A DNA stretch of 64,000 bases from Phaeobacter porticola (GTDB taxonomy: Bacteria; Pseudomonadota; Alphaproteobacteria; Rhodobacterales; Rhodobacteraceae). A program made the position numbers and the translations under genes. The stretch covers positions 2,542,001-2,606,000 of the forward strand of contig NZ_CP016364.1 in assembly GCF_001888185.1 (NCBI RefSeq). The letters are read 5' to 3'. The notes under the pieces were generated by a model. That model saw only the letters and a program-made list of their open reading frames with translations. It had not been told where the DNA came from and did no database searches. Below are positions 1 to 8,692 of the stretch, one piece after another; the stretch's first letter is position 1, and each line of letters begins with the position of its first letter.

Positions 1-143
1 TGATGCCAGGATATGAGATGTATTATTTCACCATCCTTGGCGGTCTGAGCCAGCGCAGCCTGATCCAGTATTTCCAGCCGACCCATGCCTATCAGGTCGA
101 AACGATCCCCGGCATCAAAGACATGGTGGCCAAGTTTAAATGA
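1..143 (+). CDS. C-terminal end of an unidentified protein
   Basis: An open frame enters from the left edge and ends at the TGA at 141-143, giving about 46 residues (ending ETIPGIKDMVAKFK). The stop overlaps the ATG of the aldolase gene in an ATGA arrangement, so the two are translationally coupled and belong to one catabolic operon. The fragment is too short and lacks a recognisable motif, so I do not assign a family. A sugar transporter or sugar-processing enzyme would fit the context, but that is a guess. Confidence 0.6.
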   Translation, partial: MPGYEMYYFTILGGLSQRSLIQYFQPTHAYQVETIPGIKDMVAKFK

Positions 144-979
144 CCATTGCAACTCTGGCTGAGGTCCTACAACCGGCCCTGCGCGATAGGTACGCCGTCG
201 CGGGACTGGTCACACTGGGATGGGAAGATATGCGCGCCTATGTGGCTGCTGCTGAAGCCGAAGGCGTGCCGGTCATCCTGCAGGCCGGCCCGTCCTGCCG
301 CGCCCATACGCCGCTACCGATCCTGGGCAAGATGTTCCGCCATCTGGCCGAAAGCGCATCGGTCCCAGTGGTCGCCCATCTCGACCATGGCTACACGGCT
401 GAGGACTGCCGCATTGCCATCGACAGCGGCTTTACCTCTGTAATGTTCGATGGCTCGCGCAATGCTTTAGACGACAACATCGCTGAAACCGCCGCTATCG
501 TCGGTATGGCACATGCCGCAGGCGTGTCTTGCGAGGGAGAGATCGGCTTTGTCGGCTACTCAGGCGGCGAAGGATCCGCAGGTACCGACCCGGAGGAGGC
601 ACGGAAATTCGCACAGGAAACAGGCGTTGATGCCATGGCGATCTCGGTCGGCAATGTGCATCTGCAACAGGACAAGGAAGGCGGCCTCGATATCGACCGC
701 ATCCGCGCCATTGAAGCTATCACCGAGGTGCCGCTGGTGATCCACGGCGGCTCCGGCGTGCCGGTGCCGCAGCGCAGGATGCTGGCCCGCGAGTCGCGTA
801 TCTGCAAATTCAATATCGGCACCGAGTTGCGCATGGTCTTTGGAGCAGCGATGCGCGATGCGGTGAATAGTGATCCGGACCGCTTCGACAGGGTAAGCAT
901 CCTGTCCGAGACCCATGATCCAGTCGTTGCTGCGGCGCGCAGCGTTCTTCGCGCCTTCAAGGGAGAGACACAATGTTGA
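140..979 (+). CDS. Class II ketose-bisphosphate aldolase
   Basis: This is a 279-residue zinc-dependent class II aldolase of the FbaA/GatY/IolJ type, which cleaves a ketose (bis)phosphate into two smaller sugars or trioses. HLDHG at residues 80-84 carries zinc-binding His. VMFDGS is at 101-106, EGEIG at 132-136, GNVH at 171-174, IHGGSG at 201-206 (second zinc His and phosphate loop), and NIGTE follows near 225. The length is typical. The start overlaps the upstream stop, and the stop overlaps the following dehydrogenase ATG by 7 bases, indicating a tight operon. With an inositol-dehydrogenase-like neighbour, an IolJ-like role is possible. The exact substrate cannot be read from sequence. Confidence 0.88.
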   Translation: MTIATLAEVLQPALRDRYAVAGLVTLGWEDMRAYVAAAEAEGVPVILQAGPSCRAHTPLPILGKMFRHLAESASVPVVAHLDHGYTAEDCRIAIDSGFTSVMFDGSRNALDDNIAETAAIVGMAHAAGVSCEGEIGFVGYSGGEGSAGTDPEEARKFAQETGVDAMAISVGNVHLQQDKEGGLDIDRIRAIEAITEVPLVIHGGSGVPVPQRRMLARESRICKFNIGTELRMVFGAAMRDAVNSDPDRFDRVSILSETHDPVVAAARSVLRAFKGETQC

Positions 980-1959
980 ATATCGGCCTTCTGGGCTGCG
1001 GACGCATCGGGCAGGTCCATGCGCGATCTGTGGGGCAATTGGACGGGGTGCGCGTCACTGCGGTTGCCGACGCGATGCCGGATGCCGCGAATGCGCTGGC
1101 CAGCAAGATCGGCGCGGATGTGCGCGAAGCCTCTGCCCTGATCACCAGCGCGGACGTCGACGCGGTGGTGATCGGCACTCCGACTGATACGCATTACGAC
1201 CTGATCCATCAGGCCGCTGCCGCAGGTAAGGCAATATTCTGCGAGAAGCCCGTCGATATGTCCGCTGACCGCATTCGCGATTGCCAAACGGCAGTGACAG
1301 AGGCTGGTGTTGCCTTCCTCACAGCGTTCAACCGTCGCTTCGATCCCAATTTTGCCAATCTGCAACAGCGCCTGCGGGCAGGCGAGATCGGTGATGTGGA
1401 GATCGTCTCGATCCTGTCACGCGATCCCTCTCCACCGCCGATCAGCTATATTAAAACTTCAGGCGGACTGTTCCGGGACATGATGATCCATGATTTCGAC
1501 ATGGCGCGCTTCCTATTGGCCGAGGAACCCGTACAGGTCTTCGCGGTTGGCTCAGCGCTGGTCGATCCCGCCATTGGCGAAGCAGGCGATGTGGACACAG
1601 CCGCCGTTACGCTCACCACGGCCAGCGGAAAGATTTGCCAGATCTCCAACTCTCGGCGGGCCACATACGGCTACGACCAACGGGTGGAGGTACATGGCTC
1701 CAAGGGGATGCTCCGTGCGGCGAACATGCTGGAAAACACAGTAGAAGTAGCCGGAACCACCGGTTTTCAGACAGCCCCTGCGCAGCACTTCTTTCTTGAG
1801 CGCTATGAAGCAGCCTATCGCAACGAGATGGCGCGATTTGTCGAAGCCGTACAAACAGGCAACACCCCCTCCCCCAGCATCGACGACGGGCTGCGCGCCC
1901 AGATGTTGGCCGATGCCGCCGCCAAATCGCTTGAGACGGGGGCACCGGTCGCGTTGTAA
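973..1959 (+). CDS. Gfo/Idh/MocA oxidoreductase, probable inositol 2-dehydrogenase
   Basis: A 328-residue NAD(P)-dependent dehydrogenase. The N-terminal Rossmann motif GLLGCGRIGQVHA begins at about residue 5. The CEKPVD motif, with the catalytic Lys of the family, is near residue 96, followed by FNRRFDPNF, and a GGLFRDMMIHDFDMAR helix contributes the conserved Asp and His of the active site. These signatures and the length fit IolG-type myo-inositol 2-dehydrogenases, which oxidise inositol to 2-keto-inositol. Related sugar dehydrogenases in the family look similar, so the substrate is inferred. The gene overlaps the aldolase by 7 bases and is convergent with the PhyH gene 12 bases downstream. 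Confidence 0.82.
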   Translation: MLNIGLLGCGRIGQVHARSVGQLDGVRVTAVADAMPDAANALASKIGADVREASALITSADVDAVVIGTPTDTHYDLIHQAAAAGKAIFCEKPVDMSADRIRDCQTAVTEAGVAFLTAFNRRFDPNFANLQQRLRAGEIGDVEIVSILSRDPSPPPISYIKTSGGLFRDMMIHDFDMARFLLAEEPVQVFAVGSALVDPAIGEAGDVDTAAVTLTTASGKICQISNSRRATYGYDQRVEVHGSKGMLRAANMLENTVEVAGTTGFQTAPAQHFFLERYEAAYRNEMARFVEAVQTGNTPSPSIDDGLRAQMLADAAAKSLETGAPVAL

Positions 1960-1971
1960 GCGATCAGATCC

Positions 1972-3156
1972 TTATGCCTGGCGGCGCAAGTCCTGTGCCG
2001 CCAGTGCCTTGTTGAAACGCTCGGATGTCCAACCCTCGGTAAGGGCCTGATGAAACAGCCCGGCCTGTGTTTGTGGGGCCAAACCGCCCACCGGCGGGTC
2101 CCGGTCCAGATTGGTTGGAAAAGAATACCCCTCTGCGCAGGCTGCAATTGCTGCGGCCTGATCAGGCTCACTCATGACTGCTTCACGCTTCAGTTTGACC
2201 AGTGCCGGGAAAAGCCGTTCTGACATGCCGCGCCGATCCACGGTCTCCATAGCGCGCCCAAAGGCAGACGAGACCTGCAACAGGTTCGCCATACGCTGAA
2301 TTTCCTCCGAGCGGTTCTCACCAGCGGCATGAAACAAGGCCGGATTGAAAAACACCACGTCCCCCTTGGCCAGAGGCAACTGCACGCAACGTTCCTCGAA
2401 ATAGGCTCGGAAGTCCGCGCGCCGCCACGCTGCGTAGCCCGCACGGTATTGTTGCGAAAACGGCAACAGCTTGGTGGGGCCGCTCTCCACCGGCATATCG
2501 GTATGGGCCACCGCCCCCTGCAGCGTCAGGACCGGCGATAGGTCATGCACATGGGCCGGATACTGCGCGGAGGTTTCCGCTGATTGAAAGCCCAGATGAT
2601 AGTCACGATGCGCCTGCTGCGCGGCACCGCCCGGCCGCACCAGATTGATCTGCGCTGTCATCTGGTAGTTCGGCCCCAGCCAAGCCTCGCAAACAGCTGC
2701 GATAGATGCGTTACAAAAATAGCGGGCGAACACATCTGGTGCCGCCTCGCAGAGCTTTTGCAACGCATTCCAAATCCGGTCATTTGCCCCTGTGGTAGCA
2801 AAGTGATCTGCGCCCCCGCCGGTTGCGGCTTTCTCGTCTGCGATGATACGATTATAGATGACGCTGGCGGCATCAATCGGCGCGAGATCCTGAAAGGCCT
2901 GCCGTAAGACCAGAACACCTGCCCCATATCGCAGCCCATACGCCCATTCTGCCATCAACCGTTGGCGCGCGCGGACATCGCTCAGCGTCTCGCCCAGCGC
3001 GGCCATGTCATAGATCGGGATATTCTTCTTAATCTTGCTGGCCAGCGGAACTTGGTCGGGCGTCAGTTCCCGTTCAACCAGCGCAGCGAAATCACTCAGC
3101 TCGCATCCTTCGGGGTCAAAATAGGCCTGCTCCATCGGTGTAACAGCAACTGTCAT
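1972..3156 (-). CDS. Phytanoyl-CoA dioxygenase (PhyH) family protein
   Basis: A Fe(II)/2-oxoglutarate-dependent oxygenase-like protein of 394 residues. The HRDYH sequence supplies the HxD half of the iron triad. A later FHAAGENRS segment supplies the distal His, and the nearby Arg fits 2-oxoglutarate binding. GDVVFFNP and GPTKLLPFSQ are typical of the jelly-roll fold in this family. I start at 3156 because a purine-rich Shine-Dalgarno (AGAGGAGA) sits just upstream; a longer frame reaches 3180 but would include that site. The gene is divergent from the LacI regulator, which probably controls it. The substrate is unknown; a modified sugar or cyclitol would fit the neighbours. Confidence 0.8.
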   Translation of the reverse strand: MTVAVTPMEQAYFDPEGCELSDFAALVERELTPDQVPLASKIKKNIPIYDMAALGETLSDVRARQRLMAEWAYGLRYGAGVLVLRQAFQDLAPIDAASVIYNRIIADEKAATGGGADHFATTGANDRIWNALQKLCEAAPDVFARYFCNASIAAVCEAWLGPNYQMTAQINLVRPGGAAQQAHRDYHLGFQSAETSAQYPAHVHDLSPVLTLQGAVAHTDMPVESGPTKLLPFSQQYRAGYAAWRRADFRAYFEERCVQLPLAKGDVVFFNPALFHAAGENRSEEIQRMANLLQVSSAFGRAMETVDRRGMSERLFPALVKLKREAVMSEPDQAAAIAACAEGYSFPTNLDRDPPVGGLAPQTQAGLFHQALTEGWTSERFNKALAAQDLRRQA

Positions 3157-3249
3157 CGTGGTCTCCTCTCTGCCGTGCATTTTGCTATGAGGAGAGATTG
3201 CCAGGGCGGGCGCTTGTGGTCAGCGCGCAAATCCATCAAAAATACATCA
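3157..3249. promoter_or_regulatory. Divergent promoter region of PhyH gene and lacI-type regulator
   Basis: This 93-base gap separates two divergently transcribed genes, so both promoters and probably the LacI-family operator lie here. A short GC-rich imperfect dyad (GCGC separated by TTGTGGTCA, around 3210-3227) is the only candidate operator I see. No clear -35/-10 pair can be assigned by eye. Confidence 0.45.
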
Positions 3250-4287
3250 ATGAGTCATCCTTTTCCGATCAAGGATATCGCCCGGCAATCCGGGCTGAGC
3301 ACGGCAACTGTGGACCGTGTCCTGAACGAACGCGCCAATGTCAGCCCCCGCAGCCGGGCCCGTGTAAGCGCAGCCATCGCCGAACTGGAGGGGCAGGAAC
3401 AACAACTCTCAGCACGTGGGCGGCGGCTTTATTTCGACGTCCTGGTGGAAGCGCCCGAACGGTTCAGCCGAGAAATTCGACACGCGACTGAGGCGGTCCT
3501 GCCCACCATTGGCCCGGCGGTGATCCACGCGCGCTATAGTTTTCGCCAGATCATGTCCGCGCCTGACTGCGTTGCTCTGCTTCGGCAGATCGTCAAACGT
3601 GGCAGTCACGGGGTGGTGCTGAAGGTGCGGGATCTGCCTGAGATCACCGCAATGGTCGCTGAATTGGACAGTAGGGGCATTCCGGTTGTCTGCGCCTTTA
3701 CCGATCTGCCAAGAAGTGCTCGCCGCGCCTATTGCGGCCCGGACAACTACGCGGCCGGCCAGTCGGCAGCCTATATGATCGACAAATGTCTGCCGGGAAG
3801 TTCACCGCCCGGGGCAACCATCTTGACCACACTCAGCCAATTGGCCTTTCACGGCGAGGCTCAAAGGCGACGCGGCTTCCTCAGGTTGATGTCAGAGCGC
3901 CGCCCTGATCTGCGGCTGATGACAGTTGCAGCCGGGGCCGGGCTTGCGCTTGAGACCCGAGCGGTGCTGCAGGAGAAGCTGTCCGCTCCGGGCCTTGGAC
4001 CGATACTGGGCGTCTATTCCATGGGCGGGGCCAATCGCGCCATATTGGAACTTCTGAAGAGTTATGACCACTTCCCCCGCGCCTATGTCGCCCATGATCT
4101 GGATAGCGAGAACCGAACACTTTTGCGGCAGGGATATATCACCGTTGCCTTGCAGCACGACATTGCCAGCGACATGCGCAATGCCTTCCTCAGCTTGCTC
4201 TACGCCAACCAGATCCTGAAAGCACCGCCCGTCGCGACTCAGAGCCGCATGTCCATGGTCACGCCCTTTGATTGTGCTGAAAACTGA
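3250..4287 (+). CDS. LacI-family transcriptional regulator
   Basis: A 345-residue repressor-type regulator. The LacI helix-turn-helix is at the N terminus: IKDIARQSGLSTATVDRVLN, then SPRSRARVSAAIAEL, residues about 7-45. A periplasmic-binding-protein-like ligand domain follows, with the segments VVLKVRDLPEI, GIPVVCAFTDLP and YCGPDNYAAGQSAAYMI. An open frame extends upstream to 2962 but runs across the divergent PhyH gene. The HTH begins right after the ATG at 3250, so that start is chosen. It probably senses a sugar or cyclitol and regulates the divergent PhyH gene and the aldolase/dehydrogenase operon; this is inferred from position. Confidence 0.87.
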   Translation: MSHPFPIKDIARQSGLSTATVDRVLNERANVSPRSRARVSAAIAELEGQEQQLSARGRRLYFDVLVEAPERFSREIRHATEAVLPTIGPAVIHARYSFRQIMSAPDCVALLRQIVKRGSHGVVLKVRDLPEITAMVAELDSRGIPVVCAFTDLPRSARRAYCGPDNYAAGQSAAYMIDKCLPGSSPPGATILTTLSQLAFHGEAQRRRGFLRLMSERRPDLRLMTVAAGAGLALETRAVLQEKLSAPGLGPILGVYSMGGANRAILELLKSYDHFPRAYVAHDLDSENRTLLRQGYITVALQHDIASDMRNAFLSLLYANQILKAPPVATQSRMSMVTPFDCAEN

Positions 4288-4513
4288 TCGGGGCACGCTG
4301 TTTCTGCGCGGATCACCCCTCAGAAATAAAATCGCCATCTGGCGGGTTTCGGTGGCGCTAAGCCGCATATGACCTTTTGAATACTCACTCCAACTGGGGA
4401 CCTGTCAGAGCTGCGCGCCGAACAGCTGTTTTTCACTTCAAGAACTGCAATTTTTGTTCCTCTTTGCCGTCGTTCTTGGAATGCTCCTCCAATCAGCCAA
4501 CAGGGAGAGCGGC

Positions 4514-5476
4514 ATGAAAGTAGGATTTATCGGTCTGGGGAACGTGGGCGGCAAGCTGAGCGGCAGCCTCTTGCGCAACGGTATTAACCTCAGCGTCTAT
4601 GACCTGAACGAGGCGCTAGTGGCGCAAGTCGCAAAACGGGGCGCGACAGCGGCGGAGGGCCCTGCGCAGCTGATGGAAACCTGCGACGTGGTAATCACTT
4701 GCCTGCCGTCACCTGCGTCCTCCGATCAGGTCATGCAACAGATGCTACCAGAGATTGGGCCCGGCAAAATCTGGATGGAGATGTCCACCACAGATGAGGC
4801 CGAGGTCAAACGCCTTGGCGCCATGGTCGAACAGGCAGGTGGAACCGCTGTAGACAGCCCCGTATCCGGTGGCTGCCACCGGGCGGACACCGGCAATATC
4901 TCGATTTTTGCCGGCTGCGACCGTGAGACCTTTGACCGGATCGCGCCGCTGCTGAAAACCATGGGGCGACGTATCCTGCACACAGGGCCAATCGGCTCAG
5001 CCTCGGTCCTGAAGGTGATCACCAACTATCTGGCAACCGCCAATCTTCTGACCTGCTGCGAGGCTTTGGTGACCGCAAAGGCCGCCGGAATGGATCTCAA
5101 CACCGCCTATGAGGCGATCAAGATTTCCTCCGGCACCTCCTTTGTGCATGAAACCGAAAGCCAGGTGATCCTGAACGGATCCCGCGATATTTCTTTCACC
5201 ATGGATCTGGTCTCAAAGGATATCGGCCTGTTCCAAGCCGTCGCCGATCGCCATAATGTTCCGTTGGAGATCAACCCATTGATGATCAAGATCTTCAAAG
5301 ATGGCGAAGAGCGCTTTGGCAGCCGTGAACTGTCGCCAAACATTATCAAACGCTTGGAGGAGGCCACGGGTCTGGATATTACGGCACCCGGTTTCCCACC
5401 TGAAATGACCGATGACGAGCCTGAAGAACCCGGTTACGAAGTCGTGCCAACGGGTCGCGAAACCGCATTCAACTAA
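4514..5476 (+). CDS. NAD-binding beta-hydroxyacid dehydrogenase (HIBADH/GarR-like)
   Basis: A 320-residue member of the 3-hydroxyisobutyrate / tartronate-semialdehyde reductase family. The Rossmann motif GFIGLGNVGGKLSG is at residues 4-17, the substrate loop DSPVSGG at 114-120, and the catalytic Lys at 167 with Asn171 in GSASVLKVITN. The start at 4514 follows GGGAGA at 4503-4508; the longer frame from 4454 would add a non-conserved hydrophobic leader. The C terminus carries an acidic, Pro/Glu-rich extension beyond the usual family end (about the last 25 residues). It interconverts a beta-hydroxyacid and its semialdehyde with NAD(P). The substrate is not determinable here. It precedes the iclR-mtoX operon by about 180 bases. 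Confidence 0.82.
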   Translation: MKVGFIGLGNVGGKLSGSLLRNGINLSVYDLNEALVAQVAKRGATAAEGPAQLMETCDVVITCLPSPASSDQVMQQMLPEIGPGKIWMEMSTTDEAEVKRLGAMVEQAGGTAVDSPVSGGCHRADTGNISIFAGCDRETFDRIAPLLKTMGRRILHTGPIGSASVLKVITNYLATANLLTCCEALVTAKAAGMDLNTAYEAIKISSGTSFVHETESQVILNGSRDISFTMDLVSKDIGLFQAVADRHNVPLEINPLMIKIFKDGEERFGSRELSPNIIKRLEEATGLDITAPGFPPEMTDDEPEEPGYEVVPTGRETAFN

Positions 5477-5620
5477 GCGGAGCTGGTTTCTTTGCCAAAC
5501 GCGGCGGCGGTGTCCAATCGTCGTCGCGCATCACACGGTCCGCAACTACCCAATCTGCCCTCCTCTGACAGGTCACTGAGATGGGGCGCGCAGTCAAAAC
5601 CCTTGCCAGATCTAATTTTC

Positions 5621-5648
5621 CCGAATTACGATACAAATGTCCGAATTA
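5621..5648 (+). promoter_or_regulatory. Candidate operator upstream of iclR-type gene (CCGAATTA direct repeat)
   Basis: CCGAATTA occurs at 5621-5628 and again at 5641-5648, a 20-base period that places both copies on the same DNA face. The pair is also bracketed by TTCCC and GGGAA, giving a weak outer dyad. It ends 10 bases before the ATG at 5659. This supports that start, since the longer frame from 5581 would place the repeat inside coding sequence. Autoregulation by the IclR protein is an inference. Confidence 0.45.
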
Positions 5649-5658
5649 TGGGAATCAC

Positions 5659-6471
5659 ATGCAGGACCGTCAAATCCTCCTTCTTGAAGCGGTTGCAGCG
5701 GCAGCCAATCCAGTAAGCGCAAGCGAACTGGCCAAGATGACGGCAACCCCTCGTGCCAGCCTCTATCGCCATATTGCGGCACTGCTGGACTGCGGGTTTC
5801 TGGAGGAGACCGAGACCGGCAACCGCTACGTGCTGGGGATGCGGTTCATCAAGATCGCACTGACCGGGAAATCCGACACCCATGTCATCAATGCCGTCTC
5901 CGCCGTGTTGCAACGCATCGTGAAAGAGCTTGATGAAACCGCGTTTCTGGCCCGGTATCGCGGCGGGCGCGTGGATCTGATTCACACGCAAATCCCGTCT
6001 GATCCGTCTGTGCCCTATATCTATCCCGGTTTGGGTGCGCGCCCGGTGCATGCCTGCTCATCTGCCAAGGCAATTGCCGCCTTTCTCGCGCCAGAATTGC
6101 AGGGCGAAATCATTGATGCACTGCCCATGCGTTTTACGCCGCAGACCCAAACCGATCCCGATCAGATTGCCCGCGAGTTGCAGCGGGTCCGTCGCGATGG
6201 ATATGCCACCTGCGACGGCGAAATTGATGTCGGTGTCACCAGCATCGCCGTGCCGATCATTGTGGATCGTCTCGGCGCTATTTTTTCCATGGGGGTGGTC
6301 GGACCATCCGGCCGCATCACCCCGGCTATTCATAACCGTATACTGCCATCTTTGACACAAGAAGCCATTCACGCTGCGGCGGCCATTCAGCATTGTTCGG
6401 TCGTTGACGCAGAAACAACCAATGCCAATTCACTGGCGGCTGCAAATGAAAGGGCCAGCCAAACGCACTAA
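5659..6471 (+). CDS. IclR-family transcriptional regulator
   Basis: A 270-residue regulator. The N-terminal winged helix-turn-helix (SASELAKMTATPRASLYRHIAALLDCGFLE) spans about residues 20-50. The C-terminal IclR effector domain includes ARPVHACSSAKAIAAFL and ITSIAVPI-type strands (GVTSIAVPIIVDRLG). The start at 5659 is preferred over 5581 because the family normally begins just before the HTH and because a repeat resembling an operator lies immediately upstream. The gene ends 22 bases before mtoX on the same strand, so it is likely both co-transcribed with, and a regulator of, the methanethiol oxidase operon. The effector molecule is unknown. Confidence 0.85.
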   Translation: MQDRQILLLEAVAAAANPVSASELAKMTATPRASLYRHIAALLDCGFLEETETGNRYVLGMRFIKIALTGKSDTHVINAVSAVLQRIVKELDETAFLARYRGGRVDLIHTQIPSDPSVPYIYPGLGARPVHACSSAKAIAAFLAPELQGEIIDALPMRFTPQTQTDPDQIARELQRVRRDGYATCDGEIDVGVTSIAVPIIVDRLGAIFSMGVVGPSGRITPAIHNRILPSLTQEAIHAAAAIQHCSVVDAETTNANSLAAANERASQTH

Positions 6472-6493
6472 ACACGTTAAAGGGAGAGAGAAC

Positions 6494-7807
6494 ATGAACA
6501 GAAGAGAATTCGGCGGATTGACCGCTGCTACTGCACTGGCCATGGCTGGTCCGTTTCGCGCCTTTGCTGATGAGACCTGCCAATCACCCTATATGCCCAA
6601 GATTACCGGCCAAGAAGAATTCGTCTACGTCTGGACCCTCGGGGTTGAGGGGATGGGAGACGAGCAAGACAAAATGGTGACGGTTGACCTGCGCCCCGGT
6701 TCCCCAACCCGCGGAGAGGTCATACACAGTCTCTCGGTTGGTGGTCGGAACGAAGCCCATCACGGCGGGTTCTCCGCAGATCGGCGCTATTTCTGGACCG
6801 GCGGACTTGATACCAACCGCATCTTTATCTTCGACATTCACAGCGATCCTGCCGCCCCCAAGCTGCACAAGGTGATTGAGACCTTCGTCACAGATTCTGG
6901 CGGCGTTGTTGGTCCGCACACGTTCTTTGCCCTGCCCGGCAGCATGATGATCACCGGACTCAGCAATCAAGACGACCACGGTGGCCGCACGGCGCTGGTC
7001 GAATATAATGATGACGGAGATTATGTCGCCACCTACTGGATGCCCACAGCTGATGACATGCAGGGCGCGGTCGCTGTTGATGGTGCCGTGGCGGATGGCT
7101 ACGGCTATGATATTCGCGCGCTGATCCGCAAGAATATCATGCTCACCTCATCCTTTACCGGCTGGTCCAACTACATGATGGATTTCGGTCAGATGTTGCA
7201 GGACGCCGAGGCGATGAAACGTTTTGGCAACAGCATGGTGCTCTGGGATCTGCACACCCGGCAGCCGCGCAAGGTGTTCAACGTCCCCGGCGCGCCGCTC
7301 GAAGTGCGCTTCCCCTGGGGGCCAAATGCCAATTATGCTTTCTCGACCACAGCACTCACCTCGCAGCTTTGGCTCATCTATGAAGATGACCATGGTGAGT
7401 GGCAGGCCAAATCGGTGGCAGACATCGGCAACCCAGAGGATATCCCGCTGCCGGTCGATATCTCGATCGCGGCCGACGATCAGACGCTTTGGGTCAATTC
7501 TTTCATGGATGGCAAAACCCGGCTGTTTGATATCTCAGACCCCCACCACCCCTCGCAGATCTACGAAAAGACCATCGACCGGCAGGTTAATATGGTCAGT
7601 CAAAGCTGGGATGGGAAACGTGTCTATTTCTCGTCTTCGCTGCTCGCCAATTGGGACAAAAAAGGCGACGACGATGTGCAGTATCTGAGGGCCTACAACT
7701 GGGACGGCAAAGAGTTAGTCGAGGATTTCAACATCGACTTCTATGCCGCGGGCCTAGGACGGGCGCATATCATGCGTTTTGGCAGCTCGGCGCTCTACTC
7801 GGCGTGA
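6494..7807 (+). CDS. mtoX: Selenium-binding protein 56 family, methanethiol oxidase
   Basis: A 437-residue SBP56-family protein. Established work on this family shows that bacterial MtoX is a copper-dependent periplasmic enzyme oxidising methanethiol to formaldehyde, hydrogen peroxide and sulfide. The N terminus (NRREFGG followed by a hydrophobic stretch to about residue 25, ending FRAFA) looks like a Tat export signal. Family segments are present: NEAHHGGFSADRRYFW, VGPHTF, DGYGYDIRALIRKN, and the beta-propeller repeats PLEVRFPWGPN and DISIAADDQTLWVNSF. The start at 6494 follows AGGGAGAGAG. The downstream sco and mauG-like genes match the known mtoX gene neighbourhood. In roseobacters methanethiol arises from DMSP demethylation, so this is a likely DMSP-sulfur step. 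Confidence 0.9.
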   Translation: MNRREFGGLTAATALAMAGPFRAFADETCQSPYMPKITGQEEFVYVWTLGVEGMGDEQDKMVTVDLRPGSPTRGEVIHSLSVGGRNEAHHGGFSADRRYFWTGGLDTNRIFIFDIHSDPAAPKLHKVIETFVTDSGGVVGPHTFFALPGSMMITGLSNQDDHGGRTALVEYNDDGDYVATYWMPTADDMQGAVAVDGAVADGYGYDIRALIRKNIMLTSSFTGWSNYMMDFGQMLQDAEAMKRFGNSMVLWDLHTRQPRKVFNVPGAPLEVRFPWGPNANYAFSTTALTSQLWLIYEDDHGEWQAKSVADIGNPEDIPLPVDISIAADDQTLWVNSFMDGKTRLFDISDPHHPSQIYEKTIDRQVNMVSQSWDGKRVYFSSSLLANWDKKGDDDVQYLRAYNWDGKELVEDFNIDFYAAGLGRAHIMRFGSSALYSA

Positions 7808-7818
7808 GCTCTTCGCAA

Positions 7819-7850
7819 GGGTCCGACCGGCCAAAATGGCAGTCGGACCC
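7819..7850 (+). terminator. Intercistronic hairpin between mtoX and sco
   Basis: GGGTCCGAC at 7819-7827 pairs perfectly with GTCGGACCC at 7842-7850, and the loop can form a further small GCC/GGC stem. No run of T follows, so it is more likely a stabiliser or attenuator giving mtoX more transcript than the downstream maturation genes than a complete terminator. Confidence 0.55.
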
Positions 7851-7942
7851 AGCCCTCCCGTTTCGGGTTTGCCAAACTTTCCGGTCTAGATGTCACGCGT
7901 CCGGGCTGGGGCTTGGCACCTGCCAATCACTGGAGACTGAAC

Positions 7943-8692
7943 ATGCGCAAAATACCAATGGCTGTTTCCGTGACCTGCGCCGCAGCACTGTTGAGCGGCG
8001 TCATGGCCTTAGCGGGAACATGGCATCCGGCGGATCTGCTGGCGCGGCTCACCCCTGCCGCCATGCGATCCCCCCTAGCACCGTTCTCTGCAGTCTTCCC
8101 CACGGACCCCGCATTTCAGTTCACCCCACCCGAACCGGGATCCTACGCGTTGAACCGGTTCAAACCGGCCCCAAACGGCGCGGTATTGACCACTGATGGG
8201 TCATCTTTCCAATTGCACGACCTGTTTGATGGCAAGATCACATTGGTCAGTTTTGTCTACCTGACCTGTGGCGATGTGAACGGATGTCCGCTGGCGTTTT
8301 CCACCCTTTATGACATTCATGACGCCAGTGCACAGCTGCCGGGCCTGCGCGACGATGTTCAACTGATGACCATCAGCTTTGACCCGGAACGCGACACCAT
8401 CGAGGCAATTGCAGCCTTCAGCCATCCGGTCACCAGCGATCCTGCCAGCGCATTGAAACTGGACTGGCAAGTGCTGACCACCGCCGATACGGCCAGCCTG
8501 CAACCTCTGCTCGATGGATTTGGCCAGGTCGTAGATCGTGGTGGTGCGGACGATCAGATCAGCCACCTGCTGCGAATGTATCTGGTGGATCGCAGCGGCA
8601 TGATCCGCAACGTCTATGGGCTGGGCCTGATTGATCCGCGCCTGCTGATGGGCGATGTCGAAACGCTTCTGCTAGAGGAACAGGGCGCGTGA
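7943..8692 (+). CDS. SCO1/SenC-family copper chaperone
   Basis: A 249-residue thioredoxin-fold protein with an N-terminal hydrophobic export or anchor segment (residues 7-25). The region VSFVYLTCGDVNGCPLAF holds the metal-binding Cys pair at 109 and 115, and the conserved downstream His is at 208 in QISHLLRMYLVD. The usual SCO motif spaces the cysteines CxxxC; here they are CxxxxxC, a variant. SCO proteins deliver copper to periplasmic or membrane cuproenzymes. Its position directly after mtoX, and before a mauG homologue with a 4-base GTGA overlap, indicates it loads copper into MtoX. The start at 7943 leaves a normal signal; 7913 is an alternative. Confidence 0.88.
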   Translation: MRKIPMAVSVTCAAALLSGVMALAGTWHPADLLARLTPAAMRSPLAPFSAVFPTDPAFQFTPPEPGSYALNRFKPAPNGAVLTTDGSSFQLHDLFDGKITLVSFVYLTCGDVNGCPLAFSTLYDIHDASAQLPGLRDDVQLMTISFDPERDTIEAIAAFSHPVTSDPASALKLDWQVLTTADTASLQPLLDGFGQVVDRGGADDQISHLLRMYLVDRSGMIRNVYGLGLIDPRLLMGDVETLLLEEQGA

